A stretch of 64,000 bases of DNA from Candidatus Proruminimicrobium quisquiliarum. GTDB lineage: Bacteria > Elusimicrobiota > Endomicrobiia > Endomicrobiales > Endomicrobiaceae. Under the pieces are notes generated by a model. That model did not search any database, was not told the DNA's origin, and was given only the letters and a program-made list of their open reading frames with translations. Positions 36,518 to 45,435 of this stretch are shown here, piece after piece (within the stretch, counting starts at the first letter, position 1; the number at the start of each line of letters is the position of its first letter). A program made the translations under genes and the position numbers. The stretch spans positions 1 through 64,000 of the forward strand of contig JAHDRN010000009.1 of NCBI GenBank assembly GCA_018433245.1, in the 5' to 3' direction.

Positions 36518-36680
36518 AAAAACTAAAAGATAAAACAGCAGAACAAATAGGCGTGCTAAACGTGGTAAAACAACAGAAGGGCTTTACAATAAAAATTTAA
36601 TCATAAACATTAAAACTAAGAGAAAATCAGTTGTCCGAAAATTACGGATAACTCAAATAACTATAACCGATATAACACTA

Positions 36681-36709
36681 TTGCTTTTACCAATATTATT
36701 TGTTATACT
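36681..36709 (+). promoter_or_regulatory. Promoter of the wHTH/nucleotidyltransferase operon
   Basis: TTGCTT (36681-36686), a 17-bp spacer and TATACT (36704-36709). Confidence 0.7.
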
Positions 36710-36724
36710 ACCAATAGGATTGGT
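36710..36724. promoter_or_regulatory. Operator-like inverted repeat over the start of transcription
   Basis: ACCAAT-AGG-ATTGGT is a perfect 6-bp inverted repeat with a 3-bp spacer. It lies directly after the -10 box and 4 bp before the start codon. Another ACCAATA occurs in the promoter spacer (36689-36695). This is the expected site of autoregulation by the first gene's product. Confidence 0.7.
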
Positions 36725-36728
36725 ATAT

Positions 36729-37058
36729 ATGATAGAAAATTTATTAGGAAATCAAACTCTGGAAAAAATTTTATTATCCGTTGAAAGATACGGAAATTGT
36801 TATGCCTGTAATATATCAAAAACTTTTGATTTGTCTTTATATGCGGTACAAACTCAGCTTAAAAAAATGGAACTAACAGGCGTACTTGTAAGCAAATTAT
36901 ACGGCAAAGTAAGAATATACGAATTTAATCCCAGGTATGCTTTACTTAAAGAATTAAGAGCTTTATTATCAAAAACATTAGAAATTTTACCTGAAAAAGA
37001 AATAAAAAAATATTATATGAACAGAACCAGACCCAGATTACAAAACAAACCATTATGA
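36729..37058 (+). CDS. Winged-helix regulator / putative antitoxin
   Basis: This 109-aa protein starts at ATG 36729 (MIENLLGNQTLEK), just after the operator, rather than at an upstream ATC/TTG-type extension that would include the promoter. The N-terminal 70 residues form a winged helix (ACNISKTFDLSLYAVQTQLKKME, then LTGVLVSKLYGKVRIYEFN). The basic C-terminus follows. It overlaps the nucleotidyltransferase by ATGA. The context fits an AbiEi/MNT-like antitoxin and autorepressor. Confidence 0.8.
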   Translation: MIENLLGNQTLEKILLSVERYGNCYACNISKTFDLSLYAVQTQLKKMELTGVLVSKLYGKVRIYEFNPRYALLKELRALLSKTLEILPEKEIKKYYMNRTRPRLQNKPL

Positions 37059-37591
37059 AAATAGATTTCAGTAAACTTAATATAAAAGATTTGGCAAATG
37101 TTATCTGTGATATATTATTAAAAAACAACATAGATGTTGTTTTAGTAGGCGGGGCATGTGTATCAATTTACAGTAAAAATAAATATATGTCTTATGATTT
37201 AGATTTTGTTACCGATAAAACTTTAAAAGAACTTGAATCTGTTTTAAATACCATAGGATTTAAAAGAACCGGCAGATTATTTAAAAATGACAAATGTGAT
37301 TATTTGATTGATTTCGTATCACACCCGGTAATGATCGGCAAAGAATATACCAAAGATTTTGAAGAAATGAAGACAAAGTACGGTCTGTTGAAATTGTTAA
37401 AACCTGCAGATTGTTTAAAAGACAGACTCGCAGGATATTTTTATTGGAATGATCCGCAATCTCTGGAACAAGCAATTATGATATACAATAAGCAGAAAAA
37501 CAAAATAAACTTAAAAGAAATTGAGAACTGGTCAAAAAAAGAAAACAACATAGAAAAATATAACATTTTCATTAAAAAAATCATATTGTAA
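37055..37591 (+). CDS. Nucleotidyltransferase-fold protein (putative toxin)
   Basis: The 178-aa protein has the nucleotidyltransferase signature GGACVSIYS followed by SYDLDFVTDK, the GG-(S/A)...DxD pattern, with the two Asp in DLDF. YLIDFVSHP supplies the later acidic residue. The length and pairing fit AbiEii or MenA-like toxins, which modify tRNA or other targets. It could instead be a housekeeping NTase. It overlaps the wHTH gene by 4 nt (ATGA). Confidence 0.78.
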   Translation: MKIDFSKLNIKDLANVICDILLKNNIDVVLVGGACVSIYSKNKYMSYDLDFVTDKTLKELESVLNTIGFKRTGRLFKNDKCDYLIDFVSHPVMIGKEYTKDFEEMKTKYGLLKLLKPADCLKDRLAGYFYWNDPQSLEQAIMIYNKQKNKINLKEIENWSKKENNIEKYNIFIKKIIL

Positions 37592-37629
37592 GCCAAATCT
37601 CATAGATAGTCTTATCTTACGACTTTAAA

Positions 37630-37746
37630 GACTTTAAGTTTTCGCAATGAAATGAAGTTTTTTCAAAGTGCGGTGTACGGTAAGTAAAGCGGAGCGAACG
37701 GTACATAAGCTTTGAAAATACAAAATTGAATAGAAAACTTAAAGCC
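37630..37746. repeat. Family B hairpin repeat, copy B6
   Basis: Arms are GACTTTAAG and CTTAAAGCC. The inner stem TTTTCAAAG/CTTTGAAAA surrounds an apex with GTGTACGGTAAG and GGTACATAAG. It lies immediately beyond the 3' end of the small-RNA-like gene at 37754-37856, as B5 does for the other copy. Confidence 0.85.
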
Positions 37747-37753
37747 GCCACAC

Positions 37754-37856
37754 AAAAAAACAGCTTCCATTAGCCTGTTGGAAGTTTGAGGTACTTTTTT
37801 CACTGGTCCTCTTCACTTTTCATCTTTTTCAAGATGACCCAACACCTACTGGAAGC
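37754..37856 (-). ncRNA. Small-RNA-like gene, copy 1 of a pair
   Basis: The predicted transcript begins AATGCTTCCAGTAGGTG and ends CTAATGGAAGCTGTTTTTTT. GCTTCCA pairs with TGGAAGC and TGTTGG pairs with CCAACA, with a central hairpin CATCTTGAAAAAGATG. The T-run makes the closing helix a terminator. The stem sequences differ from copy 2 but keep pairing. It is not 4.5S/SRP RNA, because the GGTCAGG and GGAAGCAGC motifs are absent. Confidence 0.7.
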
Positions 37857-37862
37857 ATTTAT

Positions 37863-37891
37863 AGTATAGTACCTGAATGTAAAACTGTCAA
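37863..37891 (-). promoter_or_regulatory. Promoter of small-RNA copy 1
   Basis: TTGACA (37886-37891), a 17-bp spacer and TATACT (37863-37868). This is close to consensus, strong, and conserved with the second copy. Confidence 0.8.
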
Positions 37892-37904
37892 GGGTTTTTT
37901 ACAA

Positions 37905-37990
37905 CAGAAGTTGGGCTGTTGGGTGGATTTGCAAAGCAAACCGAAGTAGCTTGGAGGCTTGGAAGCTGAGTAACGACTTTAACGAAGCTT
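37905..37990. repeat. Family C repeat
   Basis: It contains GGATTTGCAAAGCAAACCGA (with the hairpin TTTGC-aaa-GCAAA) followed by AGCTTGGAGGCTTGGAAGCT. The same module occurs at 39775-39820 and, inverted, at 58850-58880. Confidence 0.65.
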
Positions 37991-38007
37991 GTTTTTTTGC
38001 AGTTAAA

Positions 38008-38114
38008 GGCTTTAAGTTTTCGTTATGAAATGAAGTATTTTCAAAGTAAAGTTTACATAAGTGAAACGGTAAATGAGCTTTGAAAATACAAAATTGAATA
38101 GAAAACTTAAAGCC
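38008..38114. repeat. Family B hairpin repeat, copy B7
   Basis: GGCTTTAAGTTTTCG and GAAAACTTAAAGCC form the outer arms, and TTTTCAAAG/CTTTGAAAA the inner stem. It lies 13 bp from the stop codon of the methyltransferase gene at 38128. Confidence 0.85.
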
Positions 38115-38127
38115 GTTATATCTCTTT

Positions 38128-38889
38128 TTATTTTTCGGCAATTATAAGCATTTCAAAATCTTCTGTCGTTAATTTATCGCTGCGGGAAAAAGCACCGAGT
38201 TTTGCTCCGTAAATATCTATTTTTTTAAACCCGAGCGATTTTAACAGCCATGTTATTTCGCTGGGAACGTAATATCTTTCGTTACATTTAAGTTCTTTTT
38301 TATTCCCCGAATCGTCTTCAAAAACTGCCGTGTTATGATCACGGAAAGTCATCAGGTCAAAGGAACATTCTTTACACTGCGACTGGCCTTCTTTCTGCGC
38401 AGACTCATAGAATTTACTGACGGAATGAAACAGCGGGAATAATCCGTTTAATGTTGTGAAAATCAATTTCCCGTTACTTTTTAAAGTCTTTGCAATATTT
38501 TTAAGTATTTCAAAATTCATCTCGTCAGTTTCCATAAGAGAAAATCCGCCTTCGCATAACATAATCGCCAGATCAAATTCGCCGTCAAACGGAAGATTAC
38601 GCGCATCTTGTTTTTGAAAGTTAATTTTAAGCCCCGCATCCTGCGCTTTTTGCCTTGCCCGTTTGAGTTGATTTTCGGAAAGATCAACGCCGGTCACGTT
38701 ATATCCTCTTTTTGCAAGTTCAATTGAATGACGGCCGGTGCCGCATCCGACATCAATAATCTTTAAAGATTTATTTCGTCCGATTTCCCGTTCAATAAAA
38801 TCGCATTCTCCTGCGGTCCCTTGCGTAAAACATTCCTTGTCGTATTTTTGTGCATAATTTTCAAATAATGATTCATACCATTGTTTCAT
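38128..38889 (-). CDS. Class I SAM-dependent methyltransferase
   Basis: The 253-aa protein has motif I (IIDVGCGTGRHSIELAKRGY), motif II (VTGVDLSENQLKRAR) and a later FDLAIMLCEGGFSLME acceptor loop. It resembles small-molecule methyltransferases of the Methyltransf_25 type. The substrate is unknown. An AGAGG ribosome-binding site lies before the ATG. It is preceded 13 bp upstream by a 26-aa membrane peptide gene. Confidence 0.88.
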   Translation of the reverse strand: MKQWYESLFENYAQKYDKECFTQGTAGECDFIEREIGRNKSLKIIDVGCGTGRHSIELAKRGYNVTGVDLSENQLKRARQKAQDAGLKINFQKQDARNLPFDGEFDLAIMLCEGGFSLMETDEMNFEILKNIAKTLKSNGKLIFTTLNGLFPLFHSVSKFYESAQKEGQSQCKECSFDLMTFRDHNTAVFEDDSGNKKELKCNERYYVPSEITWLLKSLGFKKIDIYGAKLGAFSRSDKLTTEDFEMLIIAEK

Positions 38890-38902
38890 TTTAAACCTCT
38901 GA

Positions 38903-38983
38903 TTAAAGACATGCTCTAAAAAACATAACGAAAAAGATTACAATCATTATAAGAACAAACCATAAAACTAGCGGTCTTTCCAT
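38903..38983 (-). CDS. 26-aa membrane peptide
   Basis: An ATG at 38983 with a good TAGGAG ribosome-binding site (8-nt spacing) opens a frame that ends TAA at 38903. The peptide starts MERPLVLWFVLIMIVIFF and is essentially one TM helix with a short tail (RACL). It lies 13 bp before the methyltransferase start, so the two are probably co-transcribed. It may tether or regulate a membrane partner. Small genes like this are usually missed. Confidence 0.65.
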   Translation of the reverse strand: MERPLVLWFVLIMIVIFFVMFFRACL

Positions 38984-39082
38984 TTTGTTTTCTCCTAAAT
39001 TTCAAATCTTTATTTATGCATTTTAAATCTGTTACCGTTATATTATACAAATTTAAAAAGAGAAGTTTTGCTATTTATTTTG

Positions 39083-39088
39083 TATAAT
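39083..39088 (+). promoter_or_regulatory. -10 box 6 nt before the first HD gene
   Basis: TATAAT, then CTGTCA, then the ATG at 39095. The upstream in-frame ATG at 39068 lies inside the promoter region. Confidence 0.6.
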
Positions 39089-39094
39089 CTGTCA

Positions 39095-39766
39095 ATGATA
39101 AAAACAATTGACGATATCTTAAATAACAGAGAAGTAATTACATATTTAGGTTATGCCGACCATATTTTTGAAATGGTCGGTTATAAAGAACACGGCATCA
39201 GGCATGCCAAACACGCTTCCGACAGAGCCGGTTATGTTTTAAAAGAACTCGGTTATACAGTAAAACAGCAGAATCTTGCAAGAATCGCCGGTTATCTTCA
39301 CGACGTAGGCAATATGATTTCAAGAACAGGCCATGCCCAAAGCGGCGCGGTTATGGCTCTTGATCTTTTAAGAGCAGAAGGCAAAAATATAAAATATACG
39401 AGCGATATATTTGAAGTATTCGGAGCGATAGGAAGCCATGAAGATAAATCAATGCAGCCTCCGACAGATATTGCAGCAGCCGTTATTTTAGGCGATAAAA
39501 CGGATGTTCATTTTGAAAGATTAAGAACGGAAAACCAGTATTTGAAAGATGCACATTCAAAAGTTGTGGGAGCATGTGAAAATTCCGAAATACAAATATC
39601 AAGAGAAGATAAAGAAATAACTTTACAGCTGGCTATTAACACAAAGATATGTTCCATCATGGAATATTTTGAAATTTTTACGCCGAGAATGAATTATTGT
39701 ACAAAAGCATGCAATAAACTTGGATGCAATTTTAACTTTTATATTAACGGGGATAAGTTCATATAA
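39095..39766 (+). CDS. HD-domain phosphohydrolase (paralogue 1)
   Basis: The 223-aa protein has HD-superfamily metal ligands in GIRHAKHASDRAG, GYLHDVGNMISRTGHAQSG and the IGSHED and ILGDKTDVHFERLR motifs, which suggest a metal-dependent phosphohydrolase. The start at 39095 (MIKTIDDIL) is chosen because the TATAAT box ends 6 nt upstream; the frame extends nine codons further but through the promoter. A paralogue with the same motifs lies at 41444-42130. The substrate is unknown. Confidence 0.85.
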   Translation: MIKTIDDILNNREVITYLGYADHIFEMVGYKEHGIRHAKHASDRAGYVLKELGYTVKQQNLARIAGYLHDVGNMISRTGHAQSGAVMALDLLRAEGKNIKYTSDIFEVFGAIGSHEDKSMQPPTDIAAAVILGDKTDVHFERLRTENQYLKDAHSKVVGACENSEIQISREDKEITLQLAINTKICSIMEYFEIFTPRMNYCTKACNKLGCNFNFYINGDKFI

Positions 39767-39769
39767 CGA

Positions 39770-41415
<1,646 letters not shown>

Positions 41416-41443
41416 TTTTTATTTTTCCGCAAAACGGTATAAA

Positions 41444-42130
41444 ATGAATACAAAAGAACTTGAATTTTCAAAAATATCGTTTGAAGATATTAAAAACAAC
41501 CAGACAATAGACAGCTTCATAAGAGCCTCAAACGATTATCTCGGAGCGATAGGTTATACCGAACACGGATTCAGGCATGTAAGTTTGGTTGCGTCCGTTT
41601 CAAAAAACATACTGGCAACGCTCGGTTATCCGAAAAGGCTGCAGGAACTTGCCGAAATCGCCGGTTATCTCCACGATATAGGAAACGTAATAAACAGGCA
41701 GGACCACGGCCAGTCGGCCAGTTTAATAGCTTTTGATATTTTAAAACAGCTCGGCGCAACTCCCGATGAAATAGCACTTATAGCCTCAGCCATAGGCAAC
41801 CATGAGGAAGAAATAGGCGAACCGGTAAATCCCGTTGCAGCGGCGCTTATTCTGGCAGATAAATCAGACGTGCATAAAACAAGAGTAAGAAATCCGAGTA
41901 TGATTGCCGTAGATATACACGACAGAGTAAATTATGCCGTTGACAGATCTTTTTTAACTATCAATAAAGAAGAAAAACTTATATCTTTAAATTTGAATGT
42001 TGACACAAAAATATCACAAGTTATAGAATACTTTGAAATATTTATGTCAAGAATGAATATGTGCAGAAGAGCTGCGAAATTTTTAGACTGTAAATTTGAA
42101 TTAATAATAAACGAAAGGAAATTACTCTAA
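41444..42130 (+). CDS. HD-domain phosphohydrolase (paralogue 2)
   Basis: The 228-aa protein shares with the 39095 gene the pattern EHGFRHVSLVAS, AGYLHDIGNVINRQDHGQSA, GNHEEEIGEP and LILADKSDVHKTRVR. It is therefore a metal-dependent HD protein. It lies inside the yajC-secD-secF run; its stop overlaps the secD ATG by one base (TAATG), so it is co-translated with SecDF. There is no visible ribosome-binding site before its ATG. The substrate is unknown. Confidence 0.85.
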   Translation: MNTKELEFSKISFEDIKNNQTIDSFIRASNDYLGAIGYTEHGFRHVSLVASVSKNILATLGYPKRLQELAEIAGYLHDIGNVINRQDHGQSASLIAFDILKQLGATPDEIALIASAIGNHEEEIGEPVNPVAAALILADKSDVHKTRVRNPSMIAVDIHDRVNYAVDRSFLTINKEEKLISLNLNVDTKISQVIEYFEIFMSRMNMCRRAAKFLDCKFELIINERKLL

Positions 42131-43548
42131 TGAACAAACTCGGTTTTAGAACGGCAGTAACGGCATTATTGATCATTCTTGCGGGATATTTTTTATTTCC
42201 CACGTTTGAATGGTCAAAAATGTCGGATGAAGAAAAAGCTATGGCTGAAAAATCAAAAGACCCGATTTTGGGCAAAGCTCTTAAATTAGGACTGGACTTA
42301 AAAGGCGGAACGCATCTTTTGCTTGAAGTAGACGCGTCAAAACTTGATGAAAAAACAACGATAAAAGACGCTGTTGACAGAGCCGTTGAAGTTATGAGAA
42401 ACCGTATAGACCAGTTCGGAGTATCGGAACCTCTTATAACAAAACAGGGTGACAAATGGATAGTAATTCAATTGCCCGGCATAAAAGATCCGGCAAGAGC
42501 CAAAGAATTAATCGGAAAAACCGCTCTTCTTGAATTCTGTCTTGTAAACACCGATCCCGCGCTTGCGGACATAACCACAAAAATGAGAGAACGCAATTTA
42601 ACTCCGCAGGAAGCAATGGCAGACCCTGAAATATCAAAAATGATACCGGAAGACAGTTTTATAGCCGAAAGCAAAGACGAAAACAGATATTATGTTTTAA
42701 AGAAAGCAAGTTTAACCGGCGCATATCTTGTAAACGCAAAAGTTGAACTGGCGACGGGCGGATTCGGTTATCCGCATGTTTCTCTTGAATTCAACAAAGA
42801 AGGCGGACAGTTATTTGCCGATATTACAGGCGCAAATATTGACAAAAATCTTGCGATAGTGCTTGACGGAATAGTACAGTCGGCACCTGTAATACGTTCA
42901 AGAATACCTGACGGAAGAGCGATAATTGAAGGCAATTTTAACGCAGACGACGCAAAACTTCTTGCAACCGTTTTGAGAGCCGGCGCGCTGCCTGCTCCGG
43001 TTAACATAATAGAAGAAAGAACAGTAGGACCGAGTCTGGGAGACGATTCTATTAAAAAAGGATTTACGGCGGCGGTTATCGGCGTTTTGTTTGTAGTAGT
43101 ATTTATGCTGATATATTACAGATTTTCAGGATTGATCGCGGATGTCGCGCTTCTTTTGAATTTCTTTATACTTGCCGGCATTATGTGTTATTTCCAATTT
43201 ACTTTAACATTGCCCGGTATTGCCGGTATAGCACTTACTCTTGCAATGGCTGTTGATGCAAACGTTCTTATTCTTGAAAGAATAAGAGAAGAACTTGCCA
43301 TCGGAAAAACAGCAAGAGTTGCTGTTGACGCAGGATATCAGAAAGCATTTTCGGCAATTTTTGATTCAAACTTAACAACGCTTATTGCAGCCGTATTTTT
43401 ATTTCAGTTCGGAAGCGGACCGGTTAAAGGGTTTGCCGTAACTTTAACTCTTGGTCTGATTATAAGCATGTTTACGGCGATAGTAGTTACAAAATTGATT
43501 TATGATTTTCTGTTTAAAGAAAATTTTCTTAGTAAAATTAAAATATAA
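42130..43548 (+). CDS. secD: Protein translocase subunit SecD
   Basis: SecD uses the proton-motive force to complete export through SecYEG. The 472-aa protein has an N-terminal TM helix and the typical GLDLKGGTHLLLEVD motif. The P1 periplasmic domain contains MRNRIDQFGVSEPLI and the AIVLDGIVQSAP segment. Five C-terminal TM helices carry AMAVDANVLILERIREEL. RBS GAAAGGAAAT lies upstream. secF follows 17 bp later. Confidence 0.97.
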   Translation: MNKLGFRTAVTALLIILAGYFLFPTFEWSKMSDEEKAMAEKSKDPILGKALKLGLDLKGGTHLLLEVDASKLDEKTTIKDAVDRAVEVMRNRIDQFGVSEPLITKQGDKWIVIQLPGIKDPARAKELIGKTALLEFCLVNTDPALADITTKMRERNLTPQEAMADPEISKMIPEDSFIAESKDENRYYVLKKASLTGAYLVNAKVELATGGFGYPHVSLEFNKEGGQLFADITGANIDKNLAIVLDGIVQSAPVIRSRIPDGRAIIEGNFNADDAKLLATVLRAGALPAPVNIIEERTVGPSLGDDSIKKGFTAAVIGVLFVVVFMLIYYRFSGLIADVALLLNFFILAGIMCYFQFTLTLPGIAGIALTLAMAVDANVLILERIREELAIGKTARVAVDAGYQKAFSAIFDSNLTTLIAAVFLFQFGSGPVKGFAVTLTLGLIISMFTAIVVTKLIYDFLFKENFLSKIKI

Positions 43549-43565
43549 TACAACAGGGGGACACC

Positions 43566-44480
43566 GTGAAGTTTTTTAAAACGCCAAATATAGATTTTAT
43601 CGGCAAAAGATATTTATCTTTTGCGTTATCAATAATATTGCTGGTTTCAAGTTTTATCGCAATTGCAGTTAAAGGACCTGATTACGGCATAGATTTTACA
43701 GGCGGAACTTTAGTACAGGTTTCTTTTGATAAAGAAATACAATTGGAAGAAGTAAGATCCGCTCTGAGCGGTTCAGAAGATTTATCTTTTGAATTACAGT
43801 CAATAGGAAAAGAAAGCATTATAATCAGAGTTAAAAAAACTGATAAAACTCAGGACGAAATATCGCAAAACGTTTTGTCATTACTGCAGGCCAAATTTAC
43901 GGGCAGCAATATAATTGTTGACAGAACCGAATATGTAGGTCCTTCGGTAGGCAAACATTTAGCCAAGCAGACAATGTATGCGTTTATGTTCACTTTTTTA
44001 GGCATTATTATCTATGTCGCATTCAGATTTAAATCCGGTTTATGGGGAGTAGTCGGAGTTTTGGCGCTTTTACATGACGTTTTCGGAACATTCGGATTGA
44101 TAGTAATGATGGGCAAAGAAGTGAATTTAACGATGATAGCGGCTTTTTTGACGATCGCGGGTTTTTCTATTAATGACACCATTGTTTTATATGACAGAAT
44201 CAGAGAAAACTTGAGACTTCTTGCAAAAGAAAGTTTCGGAGCAATAATCAATAAAAGTATCAATGAAGTTTTATCAAGATCAATTATTACGTCTTTAACC
44301 GTTTTTGTAGTTTCAATGATATTGTTTTTTATGGGCGGAGAGGTTATACATGATTTTGCATTAACGATGGTTATCGGAACGACTCTCGGAGTATATTCAA
44401 CAATATTTTTATGCGCGCCTTTAACTTTTGAATGGGAAAAAAGAAAAAGAGACCGTTTTAAAAAAGCGTTTAAAAAGTAA
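43566..44480 (+). CDS. secF: Protein translocase subunit SecF
   Basis: This is the partner of SecD. The 304-aa protein shows GIDFTGGTLVQVSF, GPSVGKHLAKQTMYAF and FSINDTIVLYDRIRENLR (TM4 charge relay), with six TM segments. It starts with GTG at 43566, with a strong AGGGGGAC ribosome-binding site. It ends the operon at a perfect hairpin terminator. Confidence 0.97.
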   Translation: MKFFKTPNIDFIGKRYLSFALSIILLVSSFIAIAVKGPDYGIDFTGGTLVQVSFDKEIQLEEVRSALSGSEDLSFELQSIGKESIIIRVKKTDKTQDEISQNVLSLLQAKFTGSNIIVDRTEYVGPSVGKHLAKQTMYAFMFTFLGIIIYVAFRFKSGLWGVVGVLALLHDVFGTFGLIVMMGKEVNLTMIAAFLTIAGFSINDTIVLYDRIRENLRLLAKESFGAIINKSINEVLSRSIITSLTVFVVSMILFFMGGEVIHDFALTMVIGTTLGVYSTIFLCAPLTFEWEKRKRDRFKKAFKK

Positions 44481-44491
44481 TTCTGTTTCGG

Positions 44492-44543
44492 CAAATCCAA
44501 ATCTCAGCGTATATTTTAAACTGCGATTTGGATTTGTTTTTTT
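44492..44543 (+). terminator. Terminator after secF
   Basis: CAAATCCAAATC (44492-44503) pairs perfectly with GATTTGGATTTG (44525-44536), followed by TTTTTTTG. Confidence 0.9.
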
Positions 44544-44570
44544 GATTCGCGGTTCGGTTTAAACATTGAC

Positions 44571-44599
44571 TTGATTTTTGCTGAAAAAATCGGTAAAAT
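44571..44599 (+). promoter_or_regulatory. Promoter of tRNA-Asn
   Basis: TTGATT (44571-44576), a 17-bp spacer and TAAAAT (44594-44599). Confidence 0.6.
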
Positions 44600-44626
44600 A
44601 TCAAAACTATCTTAAAAAGTACTAAT

Positions 44627-44698
44627 TCCGACATAGCTCAATGGTCGAGCATCCCGCTGTTAACGGGAGGGTTGTAGGTTCGAGTCCTACTGTCGGAG
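44627..44698 (+). tRNA. tRNA-Asn(GTT)
   Basis: The acceptor stem pairs TCCGACA with TGTCGGA, discriminator G. The anticodon loop CTGTTAA gives GTT, with anticodon stem CCCG/CGGG. The T arm is GTAGG-TTCGAGT-CCTAC and the D arm is GCTCAATGGTCGAGC. CCA is not encoded; a T-run follows. Confidence 0.95.
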
Positions 44699-44699
44699 T

Positions 44700-44970
44700 T
44701 TTTTTTTACGGCGTTTTTTTCGTTTATACTGCGTCATTCGGATGTTCGGGTACCTCCGGCTTCGCCTGTTCACAGTACACGCTTACATCCTCATTCCTTG
44801 TCTAAACGAAAAACGCTTGTAAAAAATGAATTATACAGATTTTGTTACCTCGTCTAAAATCAAAATAATGCATAAATAGATGTCATCGAAATTTTTAATT
44901 ACCGCTCGGCTGTGCTGAGTATACCTCGTCTAAAATAAAAATACTGCATAAAATTATTCTTGTAGAATTT
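44700..44970. repeat. Inverted and direct repeats downstream of tRNA-Asn
   Basis: GCGTTTTTTTCGTTTA (about 44711) and TAAACGAAAAACGC (about 44803) are inverted, flanked by TTTTTTAC and GTAAAAAA, and enclose about 75 bp. Two direct copies of TACCTCGTCTAAAAT(C)AAAA, each followed by a variant of TAATGCATAAA, lie at about 44846 and 44929. No gene is visible. Confidence 0.65.
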
Positions 44971-44982
44971 TAATTTTTACTT

Positions 44983-45400
44983 TTAAACTTTTTTGGCAGA
45001 GATGATTTTTTGAAGAGCGAGCATGTCTTCATTGTTGGCAAGGACCAACAATATGTCGGCTTGTTCTATTACGGTTGAACCTGACGGTAAATCAAAATTA
45101 TTTTTTAAACTGTACTGAGTTAGTTTTTCTATATTTTCAGCCACATTTGCCGCAATTAATGTGTTCCCAAAATCTGTGCAATGCCCAAAAGTTCCGCGAA
45201 ACATGTCTTTAAATATCGCTTCTGTTTTACATTTTTTTAATCATCTATAGGCAATGTCGGATATTGCATTGCCAATATTTTTGCGTTGGAATTATATTTT
45301 TGCAATTTTGCGATGTTATTTTTTTATATCGGGCGACACGGGATAATGATCTTTAATATTATTATTTGTTTTATCATTTAAATCAACACAACTTATCTTA
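44983..45400 (-). pseudogene. Chimeric remnant: SGNH/TPR protein tail joined to a TrkA-C-like antiporter tail
   Basis: Translated on the minus strand, 45205-45310 gives YNSNAKILAMQYPTLPID, and 45090-45205 gives FRGTFGHCTDFGNTLIAANV. Both match the C-terminal part of the SGNH protein at 45436 (KKKIICMQYPVRSVESL, FAGDFGHCMHFGNKLIAEN). Stop codons and frame changes break it. The last 40 residues (FDLPSGSTVIEQADILLVLA) instead resemble the RCK/TrkA-C end of a cation/proton antiporter. It looks like the junction of a deletion that joined two genes. Confidence 0.7.
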
Positions 45401-45435
45401 TACTTTGCCCTTTTTTTTAGTATAATCTCCATATA

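Noticed and set aside
37754-37856. 4.5S/SRP RNA or 6S RNA
   Set aside because: The conserved SRP motifs GGTCAGG and GGAAGCAGC are absent and the length is too short for 6S RNA. Two diverged copies also argue against SRP RNA.
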